51,842 bases of DNA from Methylobacterium ajmalii. Its GTDB lineage: Bacteria; Pseudomonadota; Alphaproteobacteria; Rhizobiales; Beijerinckiaceae. Positions 27,327 through 37,436 of the stretch are shown piece after piece (position 1 is the first letter of the stretch; each line of letters opens with the position of its first letter). The position numbers and the translations under genes were made by a program. Below the pieces are notes generated by a model that saw only the letters and a list, made by a program, of their open reading frames with translations, searched no databases and was not told the DNA's origin. The stretch is from contig NZ_JACWCT010000016.1 of assembly GCF_016613415.1 (NCBI RefSeq), positions 1-51,842 of the forward strand, read 5' to 3'.

Positions 27327-27577
27327 GCCTGGATCGTACCCCGTCCATCCGGCGCCGCTCGCAGTTGCGGGGCTCATGGCCTCGCCACGCGGGCCGCGCC
27401 TGTGGCGTTCGACGACGGACTGGAGTGGCGCCCTGGTGTCCCTGCACCTCTACCGCGGCGTCGGGTTGGCCCTCGGCCATGACGGCCGGATGGCCACCCC
27501 GGCCGGGACAGGAGACGGACGGGACATGCGGCACGGCTGCCTTGGCGGCGCGGACGCGCCGGGCTAGACAAGCTGGC

Positions 27578-28675
27578 ATGACCGACCTCCCTTCCCTCGG
27601 CCATGGCGGCCGCCTGACGATCGACCTCGCGGCCCTGCGGGCGAACTGGCGCCGCCTCGCGCAAGAGGCGCAATGCCCGGAGACGGCGGCGGTCATCAAG
27701 GCCGACGCCTATGGCTGCGGGATCGCCGAGGCCGGCCCGGCCCTGTGGCGGGAGGGCTGCCGGACCTTCTTCGTCGCCCACCTGTCGGAGGGCGTGCGTG
27801 CGCGGGCCGCCCTGCCGGAGGCCGCGATCTACGTGCTGAACGGCTTTCCCCCGGGCAGCGCGCCCGCCTACCGGGAGGCGGATCTCCGCCCGGTCCTCGG
27901 CTCGATCGAGGAGGTCGCCGAGTGGGCGGCGGCGAACCGGGCCGAGGGCACGACCCGCCCGGCGGCGCTCCACGTCGATACCGGCATGAACCGCCTCGGC
28001 CTCTCGGTCGCCGAAGGGCTGGCGCTCGCCGGCGATCCGGTGGTGGCACAGGCCGGCATCGACCTCCTGATGAGCCATCTCGTCAGCGCGGAGGTCGAGC
28101 ACGACCCCCTCACCGACCATCAGGCCGCCGAGTTCGCCCGGGTGCGCGCCGCCTATCCGGGCATCCGGGCCTCGCTCGCCAACTCGTCGGGCGATTTCCT
28201 CGCTTCCTGCCGCGCCGACCTGGCTCGTCCCGGCTACGCGCTCTACGGCGGCAATCCGCGGCCCGGGCACGACAACCCGATGCGGCCGGTGGTGCGGCTC
28301 GAGGCCACCATCCTGCAGGTCCGCGAGGTCGCGGCCGGCGAGACCGCCGGCTACAACGCCCGCTGGACCGCCTCCGGACCGCGCCGCCTCGCCACCCTGT
28401 CGCTGGGCTACGCCGACGGCTTTCCCCGCGCCTCGACCGGCCGCGGCGAGGCGGTGGTCGGCGGCGTGCGCTGCCCCTTCGTCGGCAACGTCTCGATGGA
28501 CCTCATCATCCTCGACGTCACCGGTGCGCCCGCCGAGGCGGCGGTCCGCGGCGCCCCCGCGACGCTCATCGGCGACGGGCTCGATCTCGACACGGTGGGG
28601 CGCCACGCCGGCACGATCGGCTACGAGATCCTGACCGGCCTCGGGCGGCGCTACGCGCGGGTGTATCGGGACTGA
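27578..28675 (+). CDS. alr: Alanine racemase
   Basis: PLP enzyme that interconverts L- and D-alanine for peptidoglycan. The 365-residue length is normal. The PLP lysine is K41 in AAVIKADAYGCG, and the second catalytic base is Y259 in ETAGYNARW; the barrel also shows LHVDTGMNRLG, LMSHLVSAE, NSSGDF and RPGYALYGGNP, and the C-terminal beta domain has LSLGYADGFPR and VGNVSMDLIILDVT. The start at 27578 (MTDLPSLGHGGRLTIDL) is chosen over a much longer frame because the family begins close to the RLTIDL strand. It stands alone between the chemoreceptor and an acyl-CoA dehydrogenase gene, with a 251-bp upstream gap in which I see nothing else. Confidence 0.96.
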   Translation: MTDLPSLGHGGRLTIDLAALRANWRRLAQEAQCPETAAVIKADAYGCGIAEAGPALWREGCRTFFVAHLSEGVRARAALPEAAIYVLNGFPPGSAPAYREADLRPVLGSIEEVAEWAAANRAEGTTRPAALHVDTGMNRLGLSVAEGLALAGDPVVAQAGIDLLMSHLVSAEVEHDPLTDHQAAEFARVRAAYPGIRASLANSSGDFLASCRADLARPGYALYGGNPRPGHDNPMRPVVRLEATILQVREVAAGETAGYNARWTASGPRRLATLSLGYADGFPRASTGRGEAVVGGVRCPFVGNVSMDLIILDVTGAPAEAAVRGAPATLIGDGLDLDTVGRHAGTIGYEILTGLGRRYARVYRD

Positions 28676-28905
28676 CATCCGCCGGGTCATACGGGGGGCT
28701 CGCCGAGGGCGAGAACCCGGGATGACACCGAGGGGATGAGCCGCATCGAGCGAGCGGCGGCACCTTCGAAAATTCGGTACGGCGCCGCCGCGGCCCACGC
28801 GTCTCCCCTCTTTCGAAAAGACGGTTTTGTTGAGCGCCGGTTGGCGCTAGGCTCCCGCCCGGGAATGCCGGGGCCGAAGACCCCGGCCACGGGAGGATCG
28901 CGCGC

Positions 28906-30156
28906 ATGGACTTCACCCTCTCCGAGCGGCAACGCCACTGGCGCGACCGGGTCCGGGCCTTCATGGACGAGCACGTCCGCCCGGCGGTGCCGACCTACAA
29001 GGCCGAGATGGAGGCGTTCGGCGCCGACCGGTGGCAGCCGGTGCCGGTGATCGAGCGGTTGAAGCCCAAGGCTCGCGAGGCCGGGCTGTGGAACCTCTTC
29101 CTGCCGCCCTCCCCCGATCACGACGACGGCGATTTCCGCGGTGCCGGGCTCACCAACCTCGATTACGCGCTCTGCGCCGAGGAGATGGGCCGGATCCAGT
29201 GGGCCTCCGAGGTGTTCAACTGCTCGGCGCCCGATACCGGCAACATGGAGGTGCTGCACCGCTACGGCACCAAGGCCCAGAAGGAGCGCTGGCTCACCCC
29301 CCTGATGGCCGGCGAGATCCGCTCGGCCTTCCTGATGACCGAGCCGGACGTGGCCTCGTCGGATGCCACCAACATCGAGACCCGCATCCGCCGCGACGGC
29401 GACCACTACGTCATCAGCGGCCGCAAGTGGTGGTCGTCGGGCGTCGGCGATCCGCGCTGCGCCGTTGCCATCGTGATGGGCAAGACCGACACCAGCGCCC
29501 CTCTGCACCAGCAGCAGTCGCAGATCCTCGTGCCCCTCGACACCCCCGGGATCGAGGTGGTGCGGATGCTGCCGGTCTTCGGCTACGACGACGCGCCGCA
29601 CGGCCATGCCGAGGTGATCCTCAACGACGTCCGGGTGCCGGCCGAGAATCTTCTGCTCGGCGAGGGCCGCGGCTTCGAGATCGCGCAAGGGCGCCTCGGG
29701 CCGGGACGCATCCACCACTGCATGCGCACCATCGGCGTCGCGGAAGAGGCGCTGGAGAAGATGGCCAAGCGCCTGCTGACCCGCGTCGCCTTCGGCAAGC
29801 GCATCGCCGACCATTCGGTCTGGGAGCAGCGCATCGGCGAGGCCCGCACCGACATCGAGATGACCCGCCTCCTCTGCCTCAAGGCGGCCGACATGATGGA
29901 CAAGGTCGGCAACAAGGGCGCCAAGCTCGAGATCGCGATGATCAAGGTCGCGGCCCCCCGCATGGCCTTGAAGATCATCGACGACGCGATCCAGGCCCAT
30001 GGCGGCGCCGGCGTCAGCAGCGATGCCGGCCTCGCCTATTCCTACGCCCGCATCCGGACCCTGCGCCTCGCCGACGGGCCCGACGAAGTCCACAACCGCT
30101 CGATCGCCCGGCTGGAACTGGCGCAGTACGGCAACCGCGAGCGGCCGAAGGCCTGA
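28906..30156 (+). CDS. Acyl-CoA dehydrogenase, ACAD10/11-like
   Basis: A 416-residue cytoplasmic FAD enzyme. The start follows GGGAGG in a good position. The N-terminal helical domain, the middle beta domain with [20 protein letters not shown] (FAD site), and the C-terminal helical bundle are all present; [15 protein letters not shown] is the FAD/tetramer motif. In place of the usual YEGT at the catalytic-base position it has [21 protein letters not shown], as in ACAD10/11-type enzymes that act on unusual or hydroxylated acyl chains. It precedes sfnG by 177 nt on the same strand. A 6-bp inverted repeat AGCGCC-ggtt-GGCGCT (28833-28848) lies upstream and could be an operator. Substrate unknown. 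Confidence 0.93.
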   Translation: MDFTLSERQRHWRDRVRAFMDEHVRPAVPTYKAEMEAFGADRWQPVPVIERLKPKAREAGLWNLFLPPSPDHDDGDFRGAGLTNLDYALCAEEMGRIQWASEVFNCSAPDTGNMEVLHRYGTKAQKERWLTPLMAGEIRSAFLMTEPDVASSDATNIETRIRRDGDHYVISGRKWWSSGVGDPRCAVAIVMGKTDTSAPLHQQQSQILVPLDTPGIEVVRMLPVFGYDDAPHGHAEVILNDVRVPAENLLLGEGRGFEIAQGRLGPGRIHHCMRTIGVAEEALEKMAKRLLTRVAFGKRIADHSVWEQRIGEARTDIEMTRLLCLKAADMMDKVGNKGAKLEIAMIKVAAPRMALKIIDDAIQAHGGAGVSSDAGLAYSYARIRTLRLADGPDEVHNRSIARLELAQYGNRERPKA

Positions 30157-30216
30157 CGGAAGATCATCCGCACGGAAGCCGCGTTCGAGAGAACGGCTTT
30201 CCCGCGCGGACCGCAA

Positions 30217-30236
30217 AAAAGCACGACGATGCTTTT
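30217..30236. promoter_or_regulatory. Inverted repeat in the sfnG leader
   Basis: AAAAGCA and TGCTTTT form a perfect 7-bp inverted repeat around a 6-nt centre. Flanking segments (TTTCCCGCGC on the left, GCGCGGAAA on the right) extend the pairing imperfectly to about 30197-30249. It lies 98 nt before the sfnG start and 60 nt past the acyl-CoA dehydrogenase stop, so it may end the upstream transcript or regulate sfnG. Confidence 0.4.
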
Positions 30237-30333
30237 GACGGCGCGGAAACGGCCTTCGATACTGAAGGTCAACCGCGCCGTTCGACCATGACGGCGCCGG
30301 CTCTTCTAAAGATTGACGAGCGAGGATCCGCCC

Positions 30334-31434
30334 ATGACGCAGCAAACCCCCGAGCCGATTCGCTTTGCCTACTGGGTGCCGAACGTCTCCGGCGGTCTCG
30401 TCGTCAGCAAGATCCCCCAGCGCACGGGCTGGGACGGCGACTACAACCGCGAGCTGGCGCGCATCGCCGAGACGGCCGGCTTCGACTATGCCCTGACCCA
30501 GATCCGCTTCACCGCCGGCTACGGCGCCGAGTACCAGCACGAATCGGTCGCCTTCAGCCACGCGCTGCTCGCCGCCACGGACAAGCTGAAGGTGATCGCC
30601 GCGATCCTGCCCGGGCCGTGGAACCCGACGATCGCGGCAAAGCAGATCGCCACGATCTCGCAGCTCACCCACGGGCGCATCTCGGTCAACATCGTCAGCG
30701 GCTGGTTCTCGGGCGAGTTCCGGGCGATCGGCGAGCCGTGGCTCGACCACGACGAGCGCTACCGCCGCTCGGAGGAATTCATCCGGGCCCTGCGGGGGAT
30801 CTGGACCGAGGACAACTTCACCTTCCGGGGCGATTTCTACCGATACAGCAACTACACCCTGAAGCCGAAACCGGCCGAGCCGCTGCCCGAGATCTTCCAG
30901 GGTGGCTCCTCGCGGGCGGCGCGGGACATGGCGGCCCGGGTCTCCGACTGGTACTTCACCAACGGCAACACGCCCGAAAAGATCCGCGCCCAGGTCGACG
31001 ACATCCGCCACAAGGCCGGCGCCGAGGGACGCAGCGTGAAGGTCGGCGTCAATGCCTTCGTGATCGCCCGCGACACCGAGGAGGAGGCCCGTGCCGTCCT
31101 GCAGGACATCATCGACCAGGCCGACCCGGACGCCGTGCGCGCCTTCGGCCACGAGGCGAAGAATGCCGGCGCCGCCTCGCCTGAGCGCGAGGGCAATTGG
31201 GCGAACTCCACCTTCGAGGACCTGGTCCAGTACAACGACGGCTTCCGCACCAACCTGATCGGCACGCCCGACCAGATCGCCGAGCGCATCCTGGCGCTCA
31301 AGGAGGCCGGCGCCGACCTGGCGCTGCTCGGCTTCCTGCACTTCCAGGAGGAGGTGAAGTATTTCGGCGACGAGGTGATTCCGCGGGTGCGGGCCCTGGA
31401 GGCGGCGCGGGCCGAGCGCAAGGAAGCCGCCTGA
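30334..31434 (+). CDS. sfnG: Dimethylsulfone monooxygenase SfnG
   Basis: FMNH2-dependent monooxygenase (luciferase-like fold) that converts dimethylsulfone to methanesulfinate in sulfur scavenging. The 366-residue product carries the family's strongly conserved stretches FAYWVPNVSGGLVVSKIPQRT at the N-terminus, LTQIRFTAGYGAEYQHESVAFSHALLAAT, GRISVNIVSGWFSGEF, FQGGSSRAARDMAARVSDWYFTNGNTPE and STFEDLVQYNDGF. The start at 30334 (MTQQTPEP) has GAGGA upstream; another in-frame ATG lies 7 codons earlier. No msu/ssu oxidoreductase or SfnR-type regulator is adjacent, so the reduced flavin must be provided in trans. A long imperfect palindrome lies in the leader. The upstream gene is an acyl-CoA dehydrogenase that may share transcription. 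Confidence 0.93.
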   Translation: MTQQTPEPIRFAYWVPNVSGGLVVSKIPQRTGWDGDYNRELARIAETAGFDYALTQIRFTAGYGAEYQHESVAFSHALLAATDKLKVIAAILPGPWNPTIAAKQIATISQLTHGRISVNIVSGWFSGEFRAIGEPWLDHDERYRRSEEFIRALRGIWTEDNFTFRGDFYRYSNYTLKPKPAEPLPEIFQGGSSRAARDMAARVSDWYFTNGNTPEKIRAQVDDIRHKAGAEGRSVKVGVNAFVIARDTEEEARAVLQDIIDQADPDAVRAFGHEAKNAGAASPEREGNWANSTFEDLVQYNDGFRTNLIGTPDQIAERILALKEAGADLALLGFLHFQEEVKYFGDEVIPRVRALEAARAERKEAA

Positions 31435-31526
31435 GCGGTCTCCCCGGCGCAACGATGAAGCGCAATTTAATCGACCCGCCGCGCGGGTGAACCGATCATC
31501 GGGCCGTTCCGCACGGCGGCCCGGTG

Positions 31527-31781
31527 ATGATCGACCTTCGCTCCAGCACGACCCTGCTCCTCCTCGCGCTCGCGGCGATGCCCGCGTCCGCCATGCCGGG
31601 GGCGGAGCGGGCGCGGGCGCTGACCGAGCCGGTCTATGTCCGGCCGATCTACGGCGCCTACCGGCAATGCGGCGGCGCCTGCCTCAAGAGCGGCAGCCTG
31701 TCGTGGTTCTGCGGCGTGCGCCAGCACTGCAGTCTCGATTGCGCGACCGCGCCGCCTGTGCGCCGCTGCGCCTCGCCTTAG
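31527..31781 (+). CDS. Small secreted Cys-rich protein
   Basis: An 84-residue protein. A signal peptide (about residues 1-23, ending PASAMPG) is followed by a mature part of about 60 residues with seven Cys: CGGACLK, WFCGVRQHCSLDC and RRC. The spacing suggests disulfide bonds in the periplasm or outside. The ATG at 31527 directly follows an in-frame GTG, either of which could start it. No family recognised. It lies between sfnG and the OGFr-domain gene on the same strand. Confidence 0.7.
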   Translation: MIDLRSSTTLLLLALAAMPASAMPGAERARALTEPVYVRPIYGAYRQCGGACLKSGSLSWFCGVRQHCSLDCATAPPVRRCASP

Positions 31782-31829
31782 ATCGAAACGACGAGGCGAG
31801 CGGGCCCGGCAAGGCAGCGGGAGGCGAGC

Positions 31830-32296
31830 ATGACCGAGGCGGAGGCAGGACCGGTCCACGCCTTCCTCGCCGGCCGCGGCCGCGACGGGAGCGGGCGCCG
31901 CCTCGCCGAGGTGCTGGCCTTCGACGACGCCGGGATCGAGGGCGTGCACGACTTCATCCAGTGGCTGTTTCCGCTCGACGCGGCGAGCCGGGCGGTGCCG
32001 GGGGCCCCGGTGCTCGGGCCCGCGGAGGCGGCGGCGATCCGGGCCGACCCGGCGGCGCGGGCCGGGCTGCTCGCCGCCCGAGACCGGATGCTGCGCTTCT
32101 ACGCCGGGACGACGGGCTGGCGGCGGGCTTTCGACCACAACCACCTGCGCATCACCCGCATCCTTACGGCGCTGCGCGACCTCGCGGGGATCGACGAGGC
32201 GCGGGGCTTCCACGAGGCCGTCCTCGGCTTCATCGCGGAGGCAGGCTCCCCGGTGAACCCGGAGAGCCTGGACTATTGGCGACGGGCGGTCGACGA

Positions 32297-32300
<4 letters not shown>
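31830..32300 (+). CDS. Opioid growth factor receptor-related (OGFr) domain protein
   Basis: A 156-residue, probably cytoplasmic protein. The motif [25 protein letters not shown] (about residues 38-62) is the hallmark of the OGFr conserved region, which is named for a eukaryotic receptor but is widespread in bacteria without known function. The remaining conserved parts, MLRFYAG and [11 protein letters not shown], with HEAVLGFI, are also typical. An upstream GGGAGGCGAGC gives a ribosome site for the ATG at 31830. Its stop codon TAG and the stop of the convergent gcdH gene overlap within the 4-bp CTAG at 32297-32300. Confidence 0.85.
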
Positions 32301-33544
<1,244 letters not shown>

Positions 33545-33682
33545 GGCGTCTCCTCCTTGCATTTCGGGCCGGACGTTACCGCGGGTGCGCCGCCTTCGCC
33601 AGGATGCGAAACCGCATTCCGCACGGCCCAGCCATGCAGGCAGCCCAAGGCCGCGTAAGCTGGCGGCCCGGGACGGGCCGGG

Positions 33683-34219
33683 TCACTTCACCTGCTGCTT
33701 GTCGAGCTTGCGGGCCAGCGTGCGCCGGTGCATCCCGAGCCGGCGGGCGGTCTCCGAGATGTTGAAGTCGGTCTCGACCAGGGTCTGGTGGATGCGCTCC
33801 CATTCGAGCGTCTTGATCGAGGTCGGCCGGCCGTCGAGGGAGACGTCGACGTCTCCTGCCGCCTTGGAGAACGCCGCCTCGATGTCGTCGGTGTTGGCGG
33901 GCTTCGCCAGGTAGTGGCAGGCGCCGAGCTTGATCGCCTCGACGGCGGTGGCGATGCTGGCATAGCCCGTGAGCACCACCGTGAGGATCTCCGGATCGTG
34001 GTCGTGCAGCGCCTTGACGCAGGCCAGGCCCGATTCGCCGTTGAGCTTCAGATCGACGACCGCGTAGGTCGGCGTGCGCTCGGCGAGCAGGGCCTCGAGG
34101 GGTGCGAGGCCTGGCAGGCTCACCACCGTGTAGCCGCGGCGCTCGAACGAGCGGGTCAGGGTGGCGGCGAAGCGGTCGTCGTCCTCGACGATGACGAGCA
34201 GGCGGTCCTCGTCGGCCAT
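33683..34219 (-). CDS. actR: Redox response regulator ActR/RegA
   Basis: Response regulator of the global redox two-component system that controls carbon fixation, nitrogen fixation, respiration and terminal oxidase genes in alphaproteobacteria. The 178-residue product has a receiver domain (about 1-125) with the acidic pocket EDDD (12-15), phospho-acceptor D56 (VVDLKLNGESG), T84 and K106 (LAKP), then a Pro-linker and a Fis-type helix-turn-helix (ISETARRLGMHRRTLARKL, about 154-172), which is the classic, nearly invariant RegA DNA-binding helix. It begins 1 nt after the actS stop, so they form an operon. The adjacent surf1-cyo genes are plausible targets. Confidence 0.95.
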   Translation of the reverse strand: MADEDRLLVIVEDDDRFAATLTRSFERRGYTVVSLPGLAPLEALLAERTPTYAVVDLKLNGESGLACVKALHDHDPEILTVVLTGYASIATAVEAIKLGACHYLAKPANTDDIEAAFSKAAGDVDVSLDGRPTSIKTLEWERIHQTLVETDFNISETARRLGMHRRTLARKLDKQQVK

Positions 34220-34220
34220 C

Positions 34221-35591
34221 TCACACCGTCAGGCTCGCGAGCGGCAGGCTGATGGTCACGACGGCGCCTCCATAGCTGCGGTTGCGGGCCTCCACCGTGC
34301 CGCCGAGCTTGCGCACGACGTTGACGACGAGGAACAGCCCGAGCCCGCCGCCGAGGCGGCCCTTGCTCGATGTATAGGGCTGGCCGAGGCGCGCCAGCAT
34401 CTCGGGCGCGAAACCCGGGCCGCGGTCGGTGACCGAGAGCCGCAGGGTGTCGCCGTCGCGCAGGAGCACCAGCTCGACGAAGGTCGGCGACATGTCGAGG
34501 GCGTTGTCGAGGACGTTGAACAGCACCTGCTTGAGGGCGGTGTCGGAGACGATCTCCTGGTCGTCGCCGAACTCGTCGCGGACCTGGAGGCAGAAGCAGG
34601 AGCGCATCCGGCGCCAGTCGCCGGCGAGCTCGGTGACGAAGCCCCGCACGGTGGTGAGGTGCGGCGCCTCCCCCCGGGCGGCCCCGGCGGCGAGCAGGAT
34701 GCCGGTGACGATCGCCTTGCAGCGCCCGACCGCCTCCTGCATCTCCTCGATCTCGCGGGCGATGTCGGGCGAGGCGGTGAGCTCAGGCATCCGGCGCCAG
34801 TCGCCGAGGATGACCGAGAGCGAGGAGAGCGGCGTGCCGAGCTCGTGCGCGGCGCCCGAGGCCAGGAGCCCCATGCGGACGATGTGGTCCTCTTCCGCCG
34901 CGCGCTGGCGCAGATCGGCCAGACGGGCATCCTGCCGGCGCAGGTTGCGCGAGACCCGGGTGACGAACACCGCGATCAGGGCCGCGTCGATGACGAAGCT
35001 CACCAGCATCCCGACGAGGTAGAGCCGGAACAGCTCGGTCTCGCCCTCGCCCTGCGGCAGCACCAGCGGCCGGTAGGCCAGCATCAGCACGCCGAGCGCC
35101 GCGGTGGTGAGCGCCACGAGGCCGATCGTCGCCCGGCTGCTCAGCAGCACCGCCGCCAGGGTGAGCTGGAGCAGGAACAGCGACGTGAACGGGTTGGTGG
35201 CGCCGCCGCTGAGCGAGAGCTGCGCCGTGAGCGCGGCGACGTCGAGGAGGAGCGCGACGAACAGCGTCGCCTCGGTGACGCGGCCGCCGCGGGCGATCCA
35301 GGCGAGGCTCACGAGGTTGAGGAGCACGAGGCCGGCCAGCACCACCGCCATCGCCCCGAGCGGCAGGGCGATGCCGAGGCCCGCTTGCGCCACCGCGATG
35401 GTGACGACCTGGCCCGCCACCGCGATCCAGCGCAGCTGCACCAGGAGCAGCAGGTTCTGCCGGCCGCCATCCTGGTCGTCGTCGGACGGCTCCGCCTCGC
35501 CGAGGCCCGCGAGCGAGCCGATGCCGAGGTGCCGGGCGGCCGCGATCAGGGTGGCGCGGGCGGTGCGGCGAAGTTCCGCCCAGTCGGTCAT
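34221..35591 (-). CDS. actS: Redox sensor histidine kinase ActS/RegB
   Basis: Membrane sensor kinase of the ActS/ActR (RegB/RegA) system. The 456-residue product has six membrane segments (about residues 50-210); the loop with GGATNPF (129-135) is the conserved ubiquinone-binding heptapeptide GGxxNPF. The H box has phospho-acceptor H249 (LLASGAAHELGTPLSSL), and C291 in EAVGRCKAIV matches the redox-active Cys that lies about 40 residues after the phospho-His in RegB. The kinase N box (NVLDNALDMSP, 359-369), G1 (DRGPGF, 389-394) and G2 (GGGLGLF, 414-420) follow. All sensing features appear intact. It sits between surf1 (58 nt upstream) and actR; co-location with the quinol oxidase suggests coordinated expression. 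Confidence 0.95.
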   Translation of the reverse strand: MTDWAELRRTARATLIAAARHLGIGSLAGLGEAEPSDDDQDGGRQNLLLLVQLRWIAVAGQVVTIAVAQAGLGIALPLGAMAVVLAGLVLLNLVSLAWIARGGRVTEATLFVALLLDVAALTAQLSLSGGATNPFTSLFLLQLTLAAVLLSSRATIGLVALTTAALGVLMLAYRPLVLPQGEGETELFRLYLVGMLVSFVIDAALIAVFVTRVSRNLRRQDARLADLRQRAAEEDHIVRMGLLASGAAHELGTPLSSLSVILGDWRRMPELTASPDIAREIEEMQEAVGRCKAIVTGILLAAGAARGEAPHLTTVRGFVTELAGDWRRMRSCFCLQVRDEFGDDQEIVSDTALKQVLFNVLDNALDMSPTFVELVLLRDGDTLRLSVTDRGPGFAPEMLARLGQPYTSSKGRLGGGLGLFLVVNVVRKLGGTVEARNRSYGGAVVTISLPLASLTV

Positions 35592-35649
35592 GGCTGTCCC
35601 GTTCGCCCGCGCGCCCGACATCGACTTCATCACCCGGAAGACACCCGCC

Positions 35650-36408
35650 TCACCGCTCGCGCAGCAGCCGAAAGACCGCATATCCCGCCATCAGGGCGAG
35701 GCCAAACCACGTCAGCGCGTAGATCAGGTGGTGGTTGCGAAACGTCACCACGGTCAGGCCGCCGACCGGCTCGCCCGGCCAATTGCCGGATGCGTCGGCG
35801 TCGATGAAGTAGGGCGCCACGTCCCCGAGACCCTTGGCGGCGGCGATCGCGGCGACGTCGCGCGAGTACCAGCGGTCGTGGGCGGGGTCGTTGTTGCGCA
35901 GGAAGCCGCCGCCGGGCTCGGGAAGTCGCAGGAGCCCGGCGACCGTCACGGTCCCCTCCCCGTCCCCGGCCGGCGCGCCCCGGTCGGGCGGCACCGCACG
36001 CCAGTCGGGCGGCACGAAACCGCGATTGACCAGGATCGTGTCGCCGGCGGGCGTGACGAGCGGCACGAGCAGCCAGGAGCCGGCGCCCCTCTCGGTCAGG
36101 GCCGTGGTGCGCACGGCGCGGTCGGACAGGAAGCGGCCGGTCGCCGTCACCCGCCGATACTCGTCGGCGTCGCGGGTGATTCGTGGCCAGTCGGCGCGGC
36201 CCGGCGCCGGAACCGGGGGGGCGGCGAGCCGTGCCTCGACGCGGGCGATGAGGTCGAGCTTCCAGGCCCGGCGCTCGACCTGCCAGATGCCGAGGGCGAC
36301 GAACAGGGCCGTCGCCAGGAGGCAGAGCGCAACCAGCAGGAGGCGCTTGGACCGGGGCGGCGCGGCCGCCCCGGCAGGGTTCGCGAGGTCGCCGTCGGCC
36401 ACCGTCAC
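35650..36408 (-). CDS. SURF1-family cytochrome oxidase assembly protein
   Basis: A 252-residue membrane protein with the SURF1 layout: an N-terminal transmembrane helix (LLLVALCLLATALFVALGIWQVERRAWKL, about residues 23-51), a long loop outside with ILVNRGFVP (the conserved NRG-F-P motif) and a C-terminal helix preceded by NHHLIYALTWFGLALM, where the conserved H-x-x-Y-A-x-x-W-F is visible. SURF1 helps insert heme into subunit I of heme-copper oxidases. The ATG overlaps the cyoD stop (ATGA 36405-36408), placing it in the quinol oxidase operon rather than an aa3 cytochrome c oxidase operon. Confidence 0.93.
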   Translation of the reverse strand: MTVADGDLANPAGAAAPPRSKRLLLVALCLLATALFVALGIWQVERRAWKLDLIARVEARLAAPPVPAPGRADWPRITRDADEYRRVTATGRFLSDRAVRTTALTERGAGSWLLVPLVTPAGDTILVNRGFVPPDWRAVPPDRGAPAGDGEGTVTVAGLLRLPEPGGGFLRNNDPAHDRWYSRDVAAIAAAKGLGDVAPYFIDADASGNWPGEPVGGLTVVTFRNHHLIYALTWFGLALMAGYAVFRLLRER

Positions 36409-36800
36409 GGCATGTTGCGCATGTCGCCCGGCGACATCGGCATCATGTTGGTGTTGAGGTGGTACATCACCCAGAGCGAGCCCGAGAGCGCGATCACCAC
36501 GAGCACGACCGTGAAGATCAGCGCCATCATGGTCCAGCCGCCTTCCGACCGCGCGTTCATGTGCAGGAAGTAGACCATGTGGACTACGATCTGCGCCACC
36601 GCGAAGGCCATGATGACGAGCGAGGTGACGCGGGAGTCCGAAAAGACCTCCGCCATCACCAGCCAGAACGGGATCGCCGTCAGGATCACCGACAGGACGA
36701 AGCCGGTGATGTATTCCCGCCGGCTGCCGTGGCCGGCCTCGTGATGGTCGTGGACGACCTCGACGTGCACGTTGTCGGAGACGGGAGCGCGGGCGCTCAT
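36405..36800 (-). CDS. cyoD: Cytochrome o ubiquinol oxidase subunit IV
   Basis: A 131-residue membrane subunit of the bo3-type quinol oxidase, needed for assembly of the Cu-B site. Three membrane helices are visible (about residues 27-48, 53-72, 85-107), with [14 protein letters not shown] and the conserved VHMVYFLHM motif between helices. The start at 36800 ([14 protein letters not shown]) overlaps the cyoC stop by 4 nt (ATGA), and the 3' end overlaps surf1 likewise. The His-rich N-terminal piece ([14 protein letters not shown]) is ordinary for CyoD. The Met-rich tail ([13 protein letters not shown]) is an unusual touch. Confidence 0.93.
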   Translation of the reverse strand: MSARAPVSDNVHVEVVHDHHEAGHGSRREYITGFVLSVILTAIPFWLVMAEVFSDSRVTSLVIMAFAVAQIVVHMVYFLHMNARSEGGWTMMALIFTVVLVVIALSGSLWVMYHLNTNMMPMSPGDMRNMP

Positions 36801-37426
36801 TTCAGGGACCCCATCAGGTAGACGAAGGTGAAGACGCCGATCCAGATCACGTCGAGGAAGTGCCAGAACATGCTCAGGCACATCAGCCGGCGGCGGTTGG
36901 CCGGGATCAGGCCGCGCTGGTGCACCTGCACCATCAGGGTCACGAGCCAGATCAACCCGAAGGTGACGTGGACGCCGTGCGTTCCGACCAGGGTGAAGAA
37001 CGACGACAGGAAGGCACTGCGCTGGGGCGTGGCGCCCTCGTGGATCAGGTGGGCGAACTCGTAGAGCTCGAGGCCGATGAAGCAGAGGCCGAAGGCGCCC
37101 GTGACCGCGAGCCAGCGCTGGGTCATGCGCTGGTCGCCCTTCTCCATCTCCAGCATGGCGAAGCCGTAGGTGATGGAGGAGAACAAGAGCATGGAGGTGT
37201 TCACCGCCACGAGCTTGAGGTCGAACAGGTCCGTGCCGGACGGCCCCGCCGCGTAGTTCCGTCCGAGCACGCCGTACGTCGCGAACAGGATCGCGAAGAT
37301 CAGGCAGTCGCTCATCAGGTAGAGCCAGAACCCGAGCATGGTCCCGCCCTCGGCGTGACCGTGCTCGTCGGCGACGTAGAAGTGCAGCTCGCCGTCGTCC
37401 GCTGCGGCCGTGTGTGAGTGTGCCAT
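36797..37426 (-). CDS. cyoC: Cytochrome o ubiquinol oxidase subunit III
   Basis: A 209-residue subunit with five membrane helices, of the heme-copper oxidase subunit III family. Motifs seen: [25 protein letters not shown] (first helix), ELYEFAHLI with the conserved acidic residues of the subunit III core, [12 protein letters not shown], and the C-terminal [20 protein letters not shown], which is the family signature. It begins 10 nt after the cyoB stop and overlaps cyoD by 4 nt. It supports proton-path and stability functions of the oxidase. Confidence 0.95.
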   Translation of the reverse strand: MAHSHTAAADDGELHFYVADEHGHAEGGTMLGFWLYLMSDCLIFAILFATYGVLGRNYAAGPSGTDLFDLKLVAVNTSMLLFSSITYGFAMLEMEKGDQRMTQRWLAVTGAFGLCFIGLELYEFAHLIHEGATPQRSAFLSSFFTLVGTHGVHVTFGLIWLVTLMVQVHQRGLIPANRRRLMCLSMFWHFLDVIWIGVFTFVYLMGSLK

Positions 37427-37436
37427 GGCGGGGTCC

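Noticed and set aside
27327..27577. A 63-codon plus-strand frame upstream of alr
   Set aside because: Low-complexity composition, no ribosome site and no similarity to any family; probably chance in GC-rich DNA.
30157..30333. Sigma-54 promoter (TGGCAC-N5-TTGC) before sfnG
   Set aside because: No matching GG-N10-GC element with the right bases is visible in the leader.
28687..31452. A long open frame on the minus strand (about 920 codons) across the acyl-CoA dehydrogenase and sfnG genes
   Set aside because: It is the mirror of two clear genes; in such GC-rich DNA the opposite strand often stays open. No motif is seen in it.
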